The notes: generated from the letters alone by a model not told the origin. Counted from the first letter of the stretch, positions 6,507 through 14,965 are shown. The stretch is 20,463 bases of DNA from Treponema sp. (GCA_031272575.1 JAISTO010000126.1:1-20463), one strand, 5' to 3'. Made by a program: numbers and translations.

Positions 6507-6668
6507 TTAGGACACGGGGGGGGGGGCAGAAAGGGGTTTGCGGCGCGAAGCGGGCGCATAAGTGCGCGCTTTTCCGCTCGAAAAACGCGGCGTAAAGCGA
6601 GAATACGCACCCGCACCGGACACGGGCGCGAAGGCGCTCTTTTTATGCAAAAAGACAACAGTAATCAC
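6507..6668 (-). CDS. Possible 53-aa ORF downstream of an orphan promoter
   Basis: On the minus strand AAGGAGAGGG lies six to seven bases before GTG (6668), opening a 53-codon frame that ends TAA at 6507-6509. The product is basic and rich in Ala, Arg, Ser and Pro, without a hydrophobic segment or recognisable motif, and its end is encoded by the C11 tract. It is supported mainly by the promoter 30 bases upstream. The composition looks like translated non-coding sequence, so a small RNA, or a leader transcript with an incidental frame, is equally likely. Confidence -1.
   Translation of the reverse strand: MITVVFLHKKSAFAPVSGAGAYSRFTPRFSSGKARTYAPASRRKPLSAPPPVS
6516..6526 (+). repeat. G11 homopolymer tract
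   Basis: Eleven consecutive G residues, among the longest runs in the window. It lies inside the last codons of the doubtful minus-strand 53-codon frame. Tracts of this length are prone to slippage. Confidence -1.
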
Positions 6669-6697
6669 AAACCCTCTCCTTGTGGGTAGTTGGCGAA

Positions 6698-6726
6698 AAT
6701 ATAACGCATCTGAAAAAGATTGTCAA
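6698..6726 (-). promoter_or_regulatory. Leftward promoter of unknown target
   Basis: On the minus strand TTGACA (6721-6726), 17-bp spacer, TATATT (6698-6703): near-consensus. Transcription would begin near 6691 and run away from thrS, toward the lipoprotein gene about 640 bp away, with only the doubtful 53-codon frame in between. Confidence -1.
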
Positions 6727-6806
6727 GTGAAACATCCGAAACAAAGATAAAAAAAATGAAAAAAAGCCGAAAAATCGAATAAAATGAGCGTGCCACTCTC
6801 CCCCCC

Positions 6807-6835
6807 TTGACATTTTCCCCCGTATCCGGCACCCT
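6807..6835 (+). promoter_or_regulatory. Probable thrS promoter
   Basis: A perfect -35, TTGACA at 6807-6812, preceded by a C-run. At the 17-bp spacing the -10 is only CACCCT (6830-6835), so strength is doubtful. The leader would be about 13 bases and carry GAGG (6843-6846). Confidence -1.
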
Positions 6836-6854
6836 TACCCTCGAGGATACCAAT

Positions 6855-8618
6855 ATGTCAGATTCACACGCAGACAAACTTTCCACGATCCGCCACTCGA
6901 CAAGCCATGTCATGGCGCAGGCGGTAACGCGGCTCTTTCCGGGGACGCGGACGGCGATAGGGCCGGCTATCGAGAACGGGTTCTACTACGACTTCCTCTT
7001 TCCGAAGCCGCTCACGCGGGACGACCTGCCGGCAATCGAGCAGGAGATGAAGCGCATCATCGACAGCCGGCAGGACTTCGTCAGGGTCGAACTGAGTCGC
7101 GAGGAGGCGCTGCGGCGCTTTGCCGAGGAGCCCTTCAAAACTGAGTTGATAGCGGCGCTCCCGGAAGGCGAGACCATCACCCTCTACGAAAACCGCGACG
7201 CGGCCGGCGCTCTTATGTGGGCCGACCTCTGCCGCGGCCCCCATGTGGCCAACACCCGCGAGATCAACTCCGCGGCGTTCAAACTGCAGACGATCGCCGG
7301 GGCCTATTGGCGCGGTGACGAGAGCCGCCCCATGCTCACCCGCATCTACGGCACAGCCTGGGAGACGCCCAAGGACCTCAAGGCGCACCTCGCGTTTTTG
7401 GAGGAGGTGGAAAAGCGCGACCACCGCAGGGTCGGCAAAGAGTTGGACCTCTACTCGATCCACGAGGAGGCGGGCGCGGGCCTCATCTACTGGCACCCGA
7501 ACGGGGGCCGTATGCGGGTGGCGGTCGAGGACTTCTGGCGCCAGGAGCACTACAAGGCAGGCTACGAAATTCTCTACACCCCGCACATCGGCAAGGCCTG
7601 GCTCTGGGAGAAATCCGGGCACCTGGGTTTTTACCAGGCGAATATGTACAGCCCCATGCAGATAGACAACCAGGACTACATCATAAAGCCGATGAACTGC
7701 CCCTTCCACATCCTCATTTACAAGACGAAGGGCCGCAGTTACCGGGACCTGCCGCTCCGCTGGGCGGAACTGGGCACCGTGTACCGTTACGAGCGGAGCG
7801 GGGTGCTGCACGGCCTCTTGCGGGTGCGGGGTTTCACCCAGGATGACGCGCACATTTTCTGTACGCCGGAGCAAATCGAAGGCGAGATCCGCGAGGTGCT
7901 GCGCTTCAGCCTCAACCTCTGGAAGGTCTTCGGCTTTAAAGAGATAAAGGCCTACCTCGCCACGAAGCCCGCCGACTCGGTGGGCGAGGCCGCGCGCTGG
8001 GATCAGGCGCTGGAGAGCCTCCGCAAGGCGGTGGAGGCCGAGGGCCTGGCCTACGAGATCGACGAGGGCGGCGGCGCGTTCTACGGCCCCAAGATCGACC
8101 TCAAGATACAAGACGCGCTGGGCCGCGAATGGCAGATGACGACTATCCAGTTTGACTTCAACGAGCCTGAGCGCTTCGACATGACCTTCGTAGACGCGGA
8201 CGGCAAAGAGAAACGCCCCTACATGGTGCACCGCGCCCTCCTCGGCAGCCTCGAGCGCTTCTTCGGCGTACTCATCGAGCACTTCGGCGGGGCCTTCCCC
8301 CCCTGGCTCGCGCCCGAGCAGATAGCGGTTATCCCCGTCAGCGAGGCCTTCAACGGCTACGCGCTCGAGGTAAACGCGGGCCTCAAAGCGCGCGGCCTCC
8401 GCGTGAGCGCGGAAACCGGCGACGCCCGTCTCAACGCGAAGATCCGCGCCTGCCAGACCCGCAAGATCCCCTATATGCTCGTGGCAGGGGAGCGCGAGGC
8501 CGCCTCCGGCACGGTGTCGATCCGCCTGCGGGACGGCCGCCAACTGCCCGCCATGGCCGTTGACGCCTTCGGGGACTACGCGGCGGAGAAGATCGCGAGC
8601 AAGAGCCTCGAACTATAG
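6855..8618 (+). CDS. thrS: Threonyl-tRNA synthetase lacking the TGS domain
   Basis: Charges tRNA-Thr with threonine using ATP in the cytoplasm. The product is 587 residues, against about 640 for the E. coli enzyme. It begins directly in the editing domain, with HSTSH at residues 14-18 and CRGPHV near 126, so the N-terminal TGS domain is absent while the editing site is kept. The class II core follows: MNCPFH with zinc ligand Cys282, motif 2 RGFTQDDAHIF near 325, motif 3 HRALLGSLERF, then the C-terminal anticodon-binding domain. ATG 6855 was chosen because GAGG lies eight bases upstream. An in-frame TTG at 6807 is the promoter -35 itself. The glycyl radical enzyme gene follows after 15 bp on the same strand, so the two are probably co-transcribed. 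Identification is secure. Confidence -1.
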   Translation: MSDSHADKLSTIRHSTSHVMAQAVTRLFPGTRTAIGPAIENGFYYDFLFPKPLTRDDLPAIEQEMKRIIDSRQDFVRVELSREEALRRFAEEPFKTELIAALPEGETITLYENRDAAGALMWADLCRGPHVANTREINSAAFKLQTIAGAYWRGDESRPMLTRIYGTAWETPKDLKAHLAFLEEVEKRDHRRVGKELDLYSIHEEAGAGLIYWHPNGGRMRVAVEDFWRQEHYKAGYEILYTPHIGKAWLWEKSGHLGFYQANMYSPMQIDNQDYIIKPMNCPFHILIYKTKGRSYRDLPLRWAELGTVYRYERSGVLHGLLRVRGFTQDDAHIFCTPEQIEGEIREVLRFSLNLWKVFGFKEIKAYLATKPADSVGEAARWDQALESLRKAVEAEGLAYEIDEGGGAFYGPKIDLKIQDALGREWQMTTIQFDFNEPERFDMTFVDADGKEKRPYMVHRALLGSLERFFGVLIEHFGGAFPPWLAPEQIAVIPVSEAFNGYALEVNAGLKARGLRVSAETGDARLNAKIRACQTRKIPYMLVAGEREAASGTVSIRLRDGRQLPAMAVDAFGDYAAEKIASKSLEL

Positions 8619-8633
8619 GGAGCAGGGAGCGTG

Positions 8634-11108
8634 ATGCGAAAAATAAAAGAGCCGAAAAATCTTTCGCCGCGCATACAGGCGCTGCGGGATTTCTATTTCT
8701 GCGGGGTCGAGCGGGGATGGAACAACGAGTGGCGGGCCTTCACCACAGGGACGGCCTGGGATAAAAACTACAACGAGATGACCTGGTTCGTCGCGCCGGA
8801 GACCTACACCTTTTTCAAAACGTTCAGCCAGAGTTGTCTCTTGAGCGCAAAAAAGATTCCTCTGCCGGACGATTTTTTTACCCGCAGTATTGCGGAGCGC
8901 CGCGCCTGGTTCATCAAAAAGGCCATGGTCGACTATGTGCCGCAGGAAGTGCTGCCGGGCGATCTCCTCTGCGGGGCCGTGTTCAACATTACCGCAAGCC
9001 ACTGTCTGACGCGGCAGGAGCAGACGCGCAAGGATCATCTGATGAACGGAAAGAAGGGCCTCATCGCGCGGACCATCGAGTTTCACGACCGGGGCTACGG
9101 CAACTGCGGCGCGACGAGCGGCCACATCATTCCGGGCTACGAGAGGGCCTTGACCGGGGGCTTCCGCGCGATACACGCGGACCTCGAGGCGCGTTACCAG
9201 GCGCTCCCCGCGCGGGAGCAGGCGAGGCCGAAGGGCGCGCAGCTGCGGGCCATGCTCGAAGCCTCGCTTATGCCGAAAGAGGTCGCGGCAAAGTATGCGG
9301 CGCTCTGCGAGCATCTTGCCGGCGCGGAAACCGATCCTGTCCGCAGGAAGGAACTCGAGCGGATGGCCGCGAACTGCCGTGTCGTCCCCTGGGAACCGCC
9401 CTGCGGCTTTTGGCAGGCAGTGCAGTCACTCTGGTTCATCCATATGCTCGTTATGAGTGACGAAAACTATCCCGGGCCCGGCCTGTCCTTCGGCAGGGTC
9501 GACCAATATCTCTACCCGTACTTTAAGGCCTCTCTTGACGCGGGCGAGGATCGCGAGTTTCTGAAAGAGATACTCAAATGCCTCTGGGTGCATTGCAACA
9601 CGGCATACGACGCGATGATCAAGGTGGGGATGAATCAGGGGATCACCGCGGGCTACGGTCAACTGATGATGATATCCGGGCTGGGGAAAAACGGCGCGGA
9701 TATGACTAACGATCTTTCCTACGCGCTTCTGGAAGTGATTGACGACCTGAGTCCCCTACTGGAACCCAAGCCGAATGTGCGCCTGCACCGCGGAACCCCG
9801 GAACCCCTGCTCGACAAGGTGAGCGCTATGATCGCGGAAAGCCAGGGGGCTCCCTTCCTGCTCAACTTCGACGAGCGCTCCATGGCGGGGCTTCTGCGCG
9901 AGGCCAGGGACGCCGGGGTAGAGCATCTCATCAACCCTGATAACGTGTACGACTACGCATCCGTGGGCTGCCTCGAAAACACGATGGTGGGAAACGACCG
10001 TTCCAGTACGGTTGACGTGAATATCAACTTTTTGAAAGCGCTCGAGTTGACGTTTGGAAACGGCCGAGACATTGTGCGCTACAACGACGCGCTCTGGGGG
10101 AAGCCTTACAAAAATCTCCAGATGGGGCCGAAAACCGGTGATCCGAAAACTTTCAAAACATTTGACGATTTTTACGCGGCCTTCCTTAAGCAGATACAGT
10201 TCTGCATTAAAAAGATTGTCAGCCTCTACAGCGAAGGGGACGCCATCCGCGCCGCTTTTCTGCCGACGCCGTACCTGTCCTGTCTCGTGAAGGGCTGCGC
10301 GGAAAGCGGCAGGGATGTGACGCAGGGGGGCGCGGAGTTGAAGTTCGCCACGCTGGAAGGGGTTACCTTTGCCACGACGATTGACAGCCTGCTTGCCGTG
10401 AAGTACCTGGTCTACGACACGAAGACCTGCACGATGGATGAGTTGATCACCGCGTTGAAGGACAACTGGGCGGGGCACGAGGTGCTGCAGGCGCGGGCGA
10501 AAAACAAGGCCCCGAAGTACGGCCGTGACGACGCGGAGGCGGACACGCTTGCGCAGCGCTTTATGGCGTTCTGGTCTACCGAGGCCGCGAAGTACAAGAC
10601 GCCGAGCGGCCAGGTCTTCCGCGGGGGTATGCTCTCGTGGAACTACTGGGTCTCGGACGGCTTTATTCTTGCCGCGAGTCCGGACGGCCGCAAGCGCGGG
10701 CAGTTCCTGAGCAACGCGATCTGCCCGAGCAACGGCGCGGACATACACGGCCCAACCGCAAACAGCAACTCCGTGGGCTATGCGCTCGGGGGCAGGGACG
10801 TGGCCGGCAACTACGTGAACTTCCTGCCGAACGGCGCAAGCCACACGATCACGATGAGCCCCGCGCTTATGCGGGACGACGAGCATCGCTCGAAGTTCAA
10901 GGCCTTCCTGCGGGGCTACATTGAAAACGGAGGCACGGCCCTGCAGGTGAATGTCCTGGACCCGGAGACTCTGCGGGACGCGCAGAAGAACCCGGACGAG
11001 TACCGGCACCTGCTGGTGCGGGTCACCGGCTACAACGCATACTTTACGAGCATAGGCCGTGAACTGCAGAACGAGATCATCGAGCGGGAGAGCCACGGGG
11101 GCTTCTGA
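8634..11108 (+). CDS. Glycyl radical enzyme of the pyruvate formate-lyase superfamily, substrate unknown
   Basis: Anaerobic radical enzyme of 824 residues, full length for the family. The C-terminal glycyl radical site is RVTGYNAYF with Gly799. The active-site loop is ASVGCLEN with radical Cys446 and Glu448. This C-x-E arrangement is that of the eliminase/decarboxylase branch (glycerol and diol dehydratases, CutC choline lyase, hydroxyproline dehydratase, isethionate lyase, arylacetate decarboxylases), not the CC pair of true pyruvate formate-lyase. An N-terminal block GNCGATSGHIIPGY matches the conserved GH-x2-P region of the family. The start is ATG 8634, with AGGGAG four bases upstream; a GTG at 8631 is too close to that site. 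It is 15 bp downstream of thrS. The radical SAM activase that normally sits beside such genes is missing from the window. It must be activated in trans, and I cannot name the substrate. Confidence -1.
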   Translation: MRKIKEPKNLSPRIQALRDFYFCGVERGWNNEWRAFTTGTAWDKNYNEMTWFVAPETYTFFKTFSQSCLLSAKKIPLPDDFFTRSIAERRAWFIKKAMVDYVPQEVLPGDLLCGAVFNITASHCLTRQEQTRKDHLMNGKKGLIARTIEFHDRGYGNCGATSGHIIPGYERALTGGFRAIHADLEARYQALPAREQARPKGAQLRAMLEASLMPKEVAAKYAALCEHLAGAETDPVRRKELERMAANCRVVPWEPPCGFWQAVQSLWFIHMLVMSDENYPGPGLSFGRVDQYLYPYFKASLDAGEDREFLKEILKCLWVHCNTAYDAMIKVGMNQGITAGYGQLMMISGLGKNGADMTNDLSYALLEVIDDLSPLLEPKPNVRLHRGTPEPLLDKVSAMIAESQGAPFLLNFDERSMAGLLREARDAGVEHLINPDNVYDYASVGCLENTMVGNDRSSTVDVNINFLKALELTFGNGRDIVRYNDALWGKPYKNLQMGPKTGDPKTFKTFDDFYAAFLKQIQFCIKKIVSLYSEGDAIRAAFLPTPYLSCLVKGCAESGRDVTQGGAELKFATLEGVTFATTIDSLLAVKYLVYDTKTCTMDELITALKDNWAGHEVLQARAKNKAPKYGRDDAEADTLAQRFMAFWSTEAAKYKTPSGQVFRGGMLSWNYWVSDGFILAASPDGRKRGQFLSNAICPSNGADIHGPTANSNSVGYALGGRDVAGNYVNFLPNGASHTITMSPALMRDDEHRSKFKAFLRGYIENGGTALQVNVLDPETLRDAQKNPDEYRHLLVRVTGYNAYFTSIGRELQNEIIERESHGGF

Positions 11109-11138
11109 AGCCTCCGGCGGCTCTCCCGCACAAGCGGC

Positions 11139-12059
11139 TTACTCCTCCCACAACCAGGTGGACAGGTAGCGCTCGCCGGTGTCGGGCGCGATCGCGACGA
11201 TCGTCTTGCCCGCGCTTTCCGGGCGCTTGCTCACGCTGAGCGCCGCCTCGAGCGCGGCGCCGGACGAGATGCCAAGGAGGAGCCCCTCCTTTTTGGCAGC
11301 GAGGCGCGCGGCCGTGCCGGCCTTAATGTCATCCGTCAGGTAGATCTCGTCCACCAGGTCCTTGCGGTAGACCCCGGGAACGAAGCCGGCGCCTATGCCC
11401 TGGATCTTGTGCGTACCGGGATTCCCGCCGGACAGCACCGGCGAGGATGCGGGCTCCACCGCGATCACCTTGATCGAGGGCTTCTTGCCTTTCAGGTAGC
11501 CCCCTGCCCCGGCGATCGTGCCGCCCGTGCCGACCCCGCCGATCAGAATGTCGACCGCGCCGTCCGTGTCCCGCCAGATTTCCGGGCCTGTCGTCTTTTC
11601 GTGGATGGCCGGGTTCGCCGGGTTGTTGAACTGCTGCGGGATGAACGCGTTGGGGATAGTCGCGGCCAGTTCCTCGGCCTTCGCGATAGCCCCCTTCATG
11701 CCCTTTGCCCCCTCGGTGAGTTCCAGTTCCGCGCCCAGCGCCTTCAGCAGTTTGCGGCGCTCGACGCTCATCGTCTCCGGCATCGTCAAAATGATGCGGT
11801 AGCCCTTCACCGCGGCGACAAACGCGAGGCCTATCCCCGTGTTGCCGCTCGTGGGCTCGATAATCACGGTGCCCGGCTTTATTTTGCCGTCCCGTTCCGC
11901 GGCCTCGATCATCGCAAGCGCGATGCGGTCCTTGACGCTGGAAAGCGGGTTGAAGTACTCCAGTTTGAGGTACACCACCGCGCCGCCTTCGTTGATCTTG
12001 TTGATCCTGACCAGGGGGGTGTTCCCGATAAGGTCAGTGATCTTTTCTGCTCTCGCCAT
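11139..12059 (-). CDS. cysK: Cysteine synthase (O-acetylserine sulfhydrylase)
   Basis: PLP enzyme of 306 residues that combines O-acetylserine with sulfide to give cysteine and acetate in the cytoplasm. Visible motifs are the PLP lysine in NPLSSVKDR, the substrate loop PTSGNTGIG, the phosphate-binding GVGTGGTIAG, and IQGIGAGFVP, all typical of CysK. Length is normal. The start is ATG 12059, with TTGGAGG five bases upstream; an in-frame TTG at 12071 would lie before this site. It follows the nitrogenase-like K gene on the same strand after 88 bp, with its own strong promoter in the gap and no evident terminator, so it may be both independently transcribed and reached by readthrough. Together with the cystine-type binding protein this gives the locus a sulfur-assimilation character. 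It converges with the glycyl radical enzyme gene, 30 bp apart. Confidence -1.
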   Translation of the reverse strand: MARAEKITDLIGNTPLVRINKINEGGAVVYLKLEYFNPLSSVKDRIALAMIEAAERDGKIKPGTVIIEPTSGNTGIGLAFVAAVKGYRIILTMPETMSVERRKLLKALGAELELTEGAKGMKGAIAKAEELAATIPNAFIPQQFNNPANPAIHEKTTGPEIWRDTDGAVDILIGGVGTGGTIAGAGGYLKGKKPSIKVIAVEPASSPVLSGGNPGTHKIQGIGAGFVPGVYRKDLVDEIYLTDDIKAGTAARLAAKKEGLLLGISSGAALEAALSVSKRPESAGKTIVAIAPDTGERYLSTWLWEE

Positions 12060-12093
12060 ACTAGCCTCCAAATAACATAGTATTTATATCGGT

Positions 12094-12122
12094 ATTGTAT
12101 GAAATGCGAAAAAGTGTGTCAA
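12094..12122 (-). promoter_or_regulatory. cysK promoter
   Basis: On the minus strand TTGACA (12117-12122), 17-bp spacer, TACAAT (12094-12099), preceded by seven C residues. Just downstream, plus-strand 12075-12084 reads ACATAGTATT, a 10-mer also found at 15815-15824 in the promoter of the solute-binding protein gene. Confidence -1.
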
Positions 12123-12147
12123 GGGGGGGCTGCGGCCTCCCCTCCCC

Positions 12148-13452
12148 CTACAGCGCGAGGCGCTCGCGTGAAGTGGTGTAGATGTCCTCGATAAGGTGGA
12201 GCCCGCCTGAAAAGCCCGCGATGTGGCGGTTCATCACGATGCGCTCGACCAGGGGGTTCGAGAGGGTCACCAAAAAGCCGCCGATCTCGTTGGCCAGGCG
12301 GCGCTCCCAACTGGTGCCCACGATGAGGGGGAAGCCGCCGAAGGAAATGGCGCGTATCTTGTCGTGCGCCTCCTTCGCGTTCACCGTGAACTCGACCGGA
12401 GAGGTAACGCCGTAGTTGAGGCGCTGGAACTCGTCGGTTAGGCCCTGCCTGAAGCGCTCCGGTGTGCCGTCCATGATGAAGACGGCCGCCGGAAAGAGGC
12501 CCAGGTCGTTCACGAGAAACTTGGTCACGCTGAGCGCGTAGTGCGCGTCCGCCACGCAGGCGAAGCGGCGGCTCATGATCCGCTGTTCGAGAAACTCATC
12601 CGCGAAACGCTCGATGTAGTAATAGTACTCCGCTTCCTTTTGCGCGATCACGGTTTCGGTCACCTTTGAAGCGACATGACAAAAATCTCCAACGGCGCGA
12701 AGGAACTGCGACGACTCAAACGCGCCTATGGGGAGTACGGGGTAGTGCAGGAGCGGGGCGCCGTACTTCTGTTCGAGGAAGCGCGCGCTGTCGAGGCCGG
12801 CCCAGGGGGATACGAGGATGTTGTACGAGGCCTGGGGGATCAGGTCGATGTTTTTGACGCCCCGGCCGAAGCCGAAGAGGGTGTTCGGCTTAAGGCCGAG
12901 TGAGGAGACCAGTGCTTCGAGCGCGCGCAGGTTGCCGAGCCAGAAGGGATCCTGCTGGGGCGGCGATGAAAAAAGGTTCACCAAAAGGGGGTCTTTTTTT
13001 TGCGGCAGGGGAGGGAGGTAGGAATCGAAGATCGCGCGCAGGACCCAGTCGTGGCCCTCGTAGTTGCTCCCCTTGAAGCCGGGGGTATTCGCCAGGATCA
13101 CCGGCTTTTCCGCGTCCGCAAATTCCTCCACCACCGCGGCAGCGTCATCCCCTATGAGTTCCTGGGTGCAGCCGGTGAGCACGACGAAGAGGTCGGCGTC
13201 TATCACCTTAAGGGCATTGGCGATGGTGGCGCGGAGTTTGTCCATGCCGCCGAAGACCACCTCCTTTTCCGAGACGCTCGTGCAGGGGAAGATGTTCGGC
13301 GAGAAGGTGCCGGAACTGCCGGGGCCGCTCCCCACCTTGATCGCGCAGCCCGGCCCGGAGTGCAGTACCGGTATGGCCCGGGGGATAGACTGCACGGTCT
13401 GCATGGCCCCCAGCGCGCAGGCGTAGCGGGGCTGGTCGTGTAACTGTGCCAT
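12148..13452 (-). CDS. Nitrogenase-like component 1, K-type subunit
   Basis: Homologue of the NifK/NifN/BchB fold, 434 residues, expected to pair with the upstream D-type protein in a heterotetrameric iron-sulfur reductase. Three cysteines match the NifK P-cluster ligands in order and spacing: C12 (YACALG), C36 (LHSGPGC) and C95 (LTGCTQELIGDD). Between them is SEKEVVFGG, equivalent to the E-x2-VFGG block of NifK. The long N-terminal extension of classical NifK is missing. ATG 13452 is chosen because GGGAGG lies six bases upstream and it overlaps the stop of the D gene by one base (TGATG), a sign of coupled translation; a longer in-frame opening at 13536 runs inside the D gene. The family (oxidoreductase/nitrogenase component 1) is certain; the substrate is not. 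Confidence -1.
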   Translation of the reverse strand: MAQLHDQPRYACALGAMQTVQSIPRAIPVLHSGPGCAIKVGSGPGSSGTFSPNIFPCTSVSEKEVVFGGMDKLRATIANALKVIDADLFVVLTGCTQELIGDDAAAVVEEFADAEKPVILANTPGFKGSNYEGHDWVLRAIFDSYLPPLPQKKDPLLVNLFSSPPQQDPFWLGNLRALEALVSSLGLKPNTLFGFGRGVKNIDLIPQASYNILVSPWAGLDSARFLEQKYGAPLLHYPVLPIGAFESSQFLRAVGDFCHVASKVTETVIAQKEAEYYYYIERFADEFLEQRIMSRRFACVADAHYALSVTKFLVNDLGLFPAAVFIMDGTPERFRQGLTDEFQRLNYGVTSPVEFTVNAKEAHDKIRAISFGGFPLIVGTSWERRLANEIGGFLVTLSNPLVERIVMNRHIAGFSGGLHLIEDIYTTSRERLAL

Positions 13453-14963
13453 CAGGGCGCCTCCCATGCCGCCGGCGCTTCGGGCGTTAGCGCCGTATCC
13501 GGCGCCAACATCATGTCGGTCTGCTGCTGGTACCACCAGTCGGTGTAGGGGAGTTTAATGTGCGCGGCCAGGTTTTTTTCAAAACTGCGATTCCGTATCG
13601 TGTCGAGTACGGCCTGGGCAAAAAGGTACGTGTTGCGATACCCGAATATCGTGTACTCGTCCGCGACATAAAACGCGGCAACCCCCTGCTTTATCGCCCA
13701 GACCGTGCTGCCCGGGTGCCGCGAAAAATAGAGGTCAGGCTTATAGCGGTGCAGTATCGACATGATCTCGTAGTTCTGCATATCCGCCACGGAAAGGCCG
13801 ATGTCCGCGCCGCCGCTCGCTTCGAGGTGCGCAAGCGCCGGGGGCACGCGGTTATCATCATACTGATAGTCGTAATGCCAGGCCGCGGCCCAGACCACCT
13901 CGATGCCCAGTTCCCGCAGCGCGCGGGTGACCTCGTAGGTGTAGCCCGGCCCCATGCCGACTACGGCCCGCAATCCGGCGAGGTCTTTCTTCAGGGCCTC
14001 GATGAGCGGGAGGTAAGTGGCGCGCTCCTTTGCGAGGTAGGCCTCGACCTCCGCGCTCTTGCCGGTCTTTGCCCCGATTTCGCGCATCCATGTTTCGAAG
14101 CCGGTAATGCCGCAGAAGTTGATCGTGCGGATGTAGGGCACCCCGTACTCCTCCTCGAGCGCGTTGCCCAGGTAGGTGCCGAGGGTGCCGCAGACGCAGA
14201 CCATCGCGGCGGCCTCGGAAAGGCGCGCCAACTCCTCGGTCGTCGAGTTCAGATAGATGAACTGCGTCTCCATGCCGATCTGGTGAAAAATATCGGTGAT
14301 ATACTGACGGTGGCTTTCATAAAAATTTTTAAAAACGATGACATTGCGTTTTTCTTTCGGGGGCTTTACGAGCGCGCGCAGTACCGCATGGTCGGCAATG
14401 TCGAAGCCCGAGGCCCAGATCCGGCTCTTGAAACCCTCGCAGTGGATAGGCTCGACCGGCACCGGCAGTTCTTCCGCCAGTTCCGCGGCCAGCGCGTCGA
14501 TGTCCTCGCCGATGACGCCGGTGACGCAGGAGGACGCGATGAAGATCGCGTTGGGCTTGTACTCCTCGTAGGTTTTCCGGGTGATCTCCTTGAGGGATTC
14601 GCCCGAGCCGAAGACGGTGTCGCGCTCGTTCAGGTCGGAGCCGACAAGGACGGTGCGGCTCACGCGGCCGGCCCGCGCGGTGAGTTGGTCGAGCACCAGT
14701 TTGCGCGCCGCGCCCGCGCAGCAGCCCGCGGGCGCGTGGTACACGACCGCGATGTCGAGTATGCCCTGCAGTTGGGTGATCGCGCAGATCGACAGGCAGA
14801 GGCTCGACTGCGAGAAGCAGCGGTCGCGGTTCTTCAGCGTGCCCGCGCAGGAGCGCTCCGCCAGGTCACAGAGGGTACCCGAGTACCCCGTGATCGAGCC
14901 AAGCCGGGCCTCGCGCACCGGCAGCGCGGCGTTTCTTTTCCGCGTGGAAAAATCGACGGCCAT
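13452..14963 (-). CDS. Nitrogenase-like component 1, D-type subunit, not a classical NifD
   Basis: A 503-residue homologue of NifD/NifE. Candidate P-cluster ligands are C56, C81 or C82 (YHAPAGCC) and C146 (SSCVTGVIGEDI). CEGFKS at residues 175-180 aligns with CEGFRG of NifD. C258 (VCVCGTLGTYL) aligns with NifD Cys275, which holds the active-site cofactor. By hand alignment NifD Gln191 becomes W183, His195 becomes F187, and the His442 position is Ala in VAADE-like context, so N2 reduction with a homocitrate FeMo-cofactor is unlikely. The start is ATG 14963, two bases after the stop of the binding-protein gene, with a weak ribosome site, so translation is probably coupled. No NifH-like reductase gene is present in the window. 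Plausible relatives are methylthio-alkane reductase MarD, CfbD-like or uncharacterised nitrogenase-like groups. Confidence -1.
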   Translation of the reverse strand: MAVDFSTRKRNAALPVREARLGSITGYSGTLCDLAERSCAGTLKNRDRCFSQSSLCLSICAITQLQGILDIAVVYHAPAGCCAGAARKLVLDQLTARAGRVSRTVLVGSDLNERDTVFGSGESLKEITRKTYEEYKPNAIFIASSCVTGVIGEDIDALAAELAEELPVPVEPIHCEGFKSRIWASGFDIADHAVLRALVKPPKEKRNVIVFKNFYESHRQYITDIFHQIGMETQFIYLNSTTEELARLSEAAAMVCVCGTLGTYLGNALEEEYGVPYIRTINFCGITGFETWMREIGAKTGKSAEVEAYLAKERATYLPLIEALKKDLAGLRAVVGMGPGYTYEVTRALRELGIEVVWAAAWHYDYQYDDNRVPPALAHLEASGGADIGLSVADMQNYEIMSILHRYKPDLYFSRHPGSTVWAIKQGVAAFYVADEYTIFGYRNTYLFAQAVLDTIRNRSFEKNLAAHIKLPYTDWWYQQQTDMMLAPDTALTPEAPAAWEAP

Positions 14964-14965
14964 AG

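Noticed and set aside
6864..8543. 559-codon open frame on the minus strand opposite thrS
   Set aside because: thrS is unmistakable on the plus strand. The antisense frame has no recognisable motif and is a by-product of GC-rich codon use.
9756..11096. 446-codon minus-strand frame opposite the glycyl radical enzyme
   Set aside because: Antisense shadow of a full-length enzyme with both catalytic motifs.
11109..11138. Terminator between the convergent glycyl radical enzyme and cysK genes
   Set aside because: Only short GC-rich complementarity is visible, with no clear stem and T-run.
12148..14963. Classical nitrogenase nifDK
   Set aside because: Both proteins keep cluster cysteines, but D lacks the Gln191, His195 and His442 equivalents, and no nif genes surround them.
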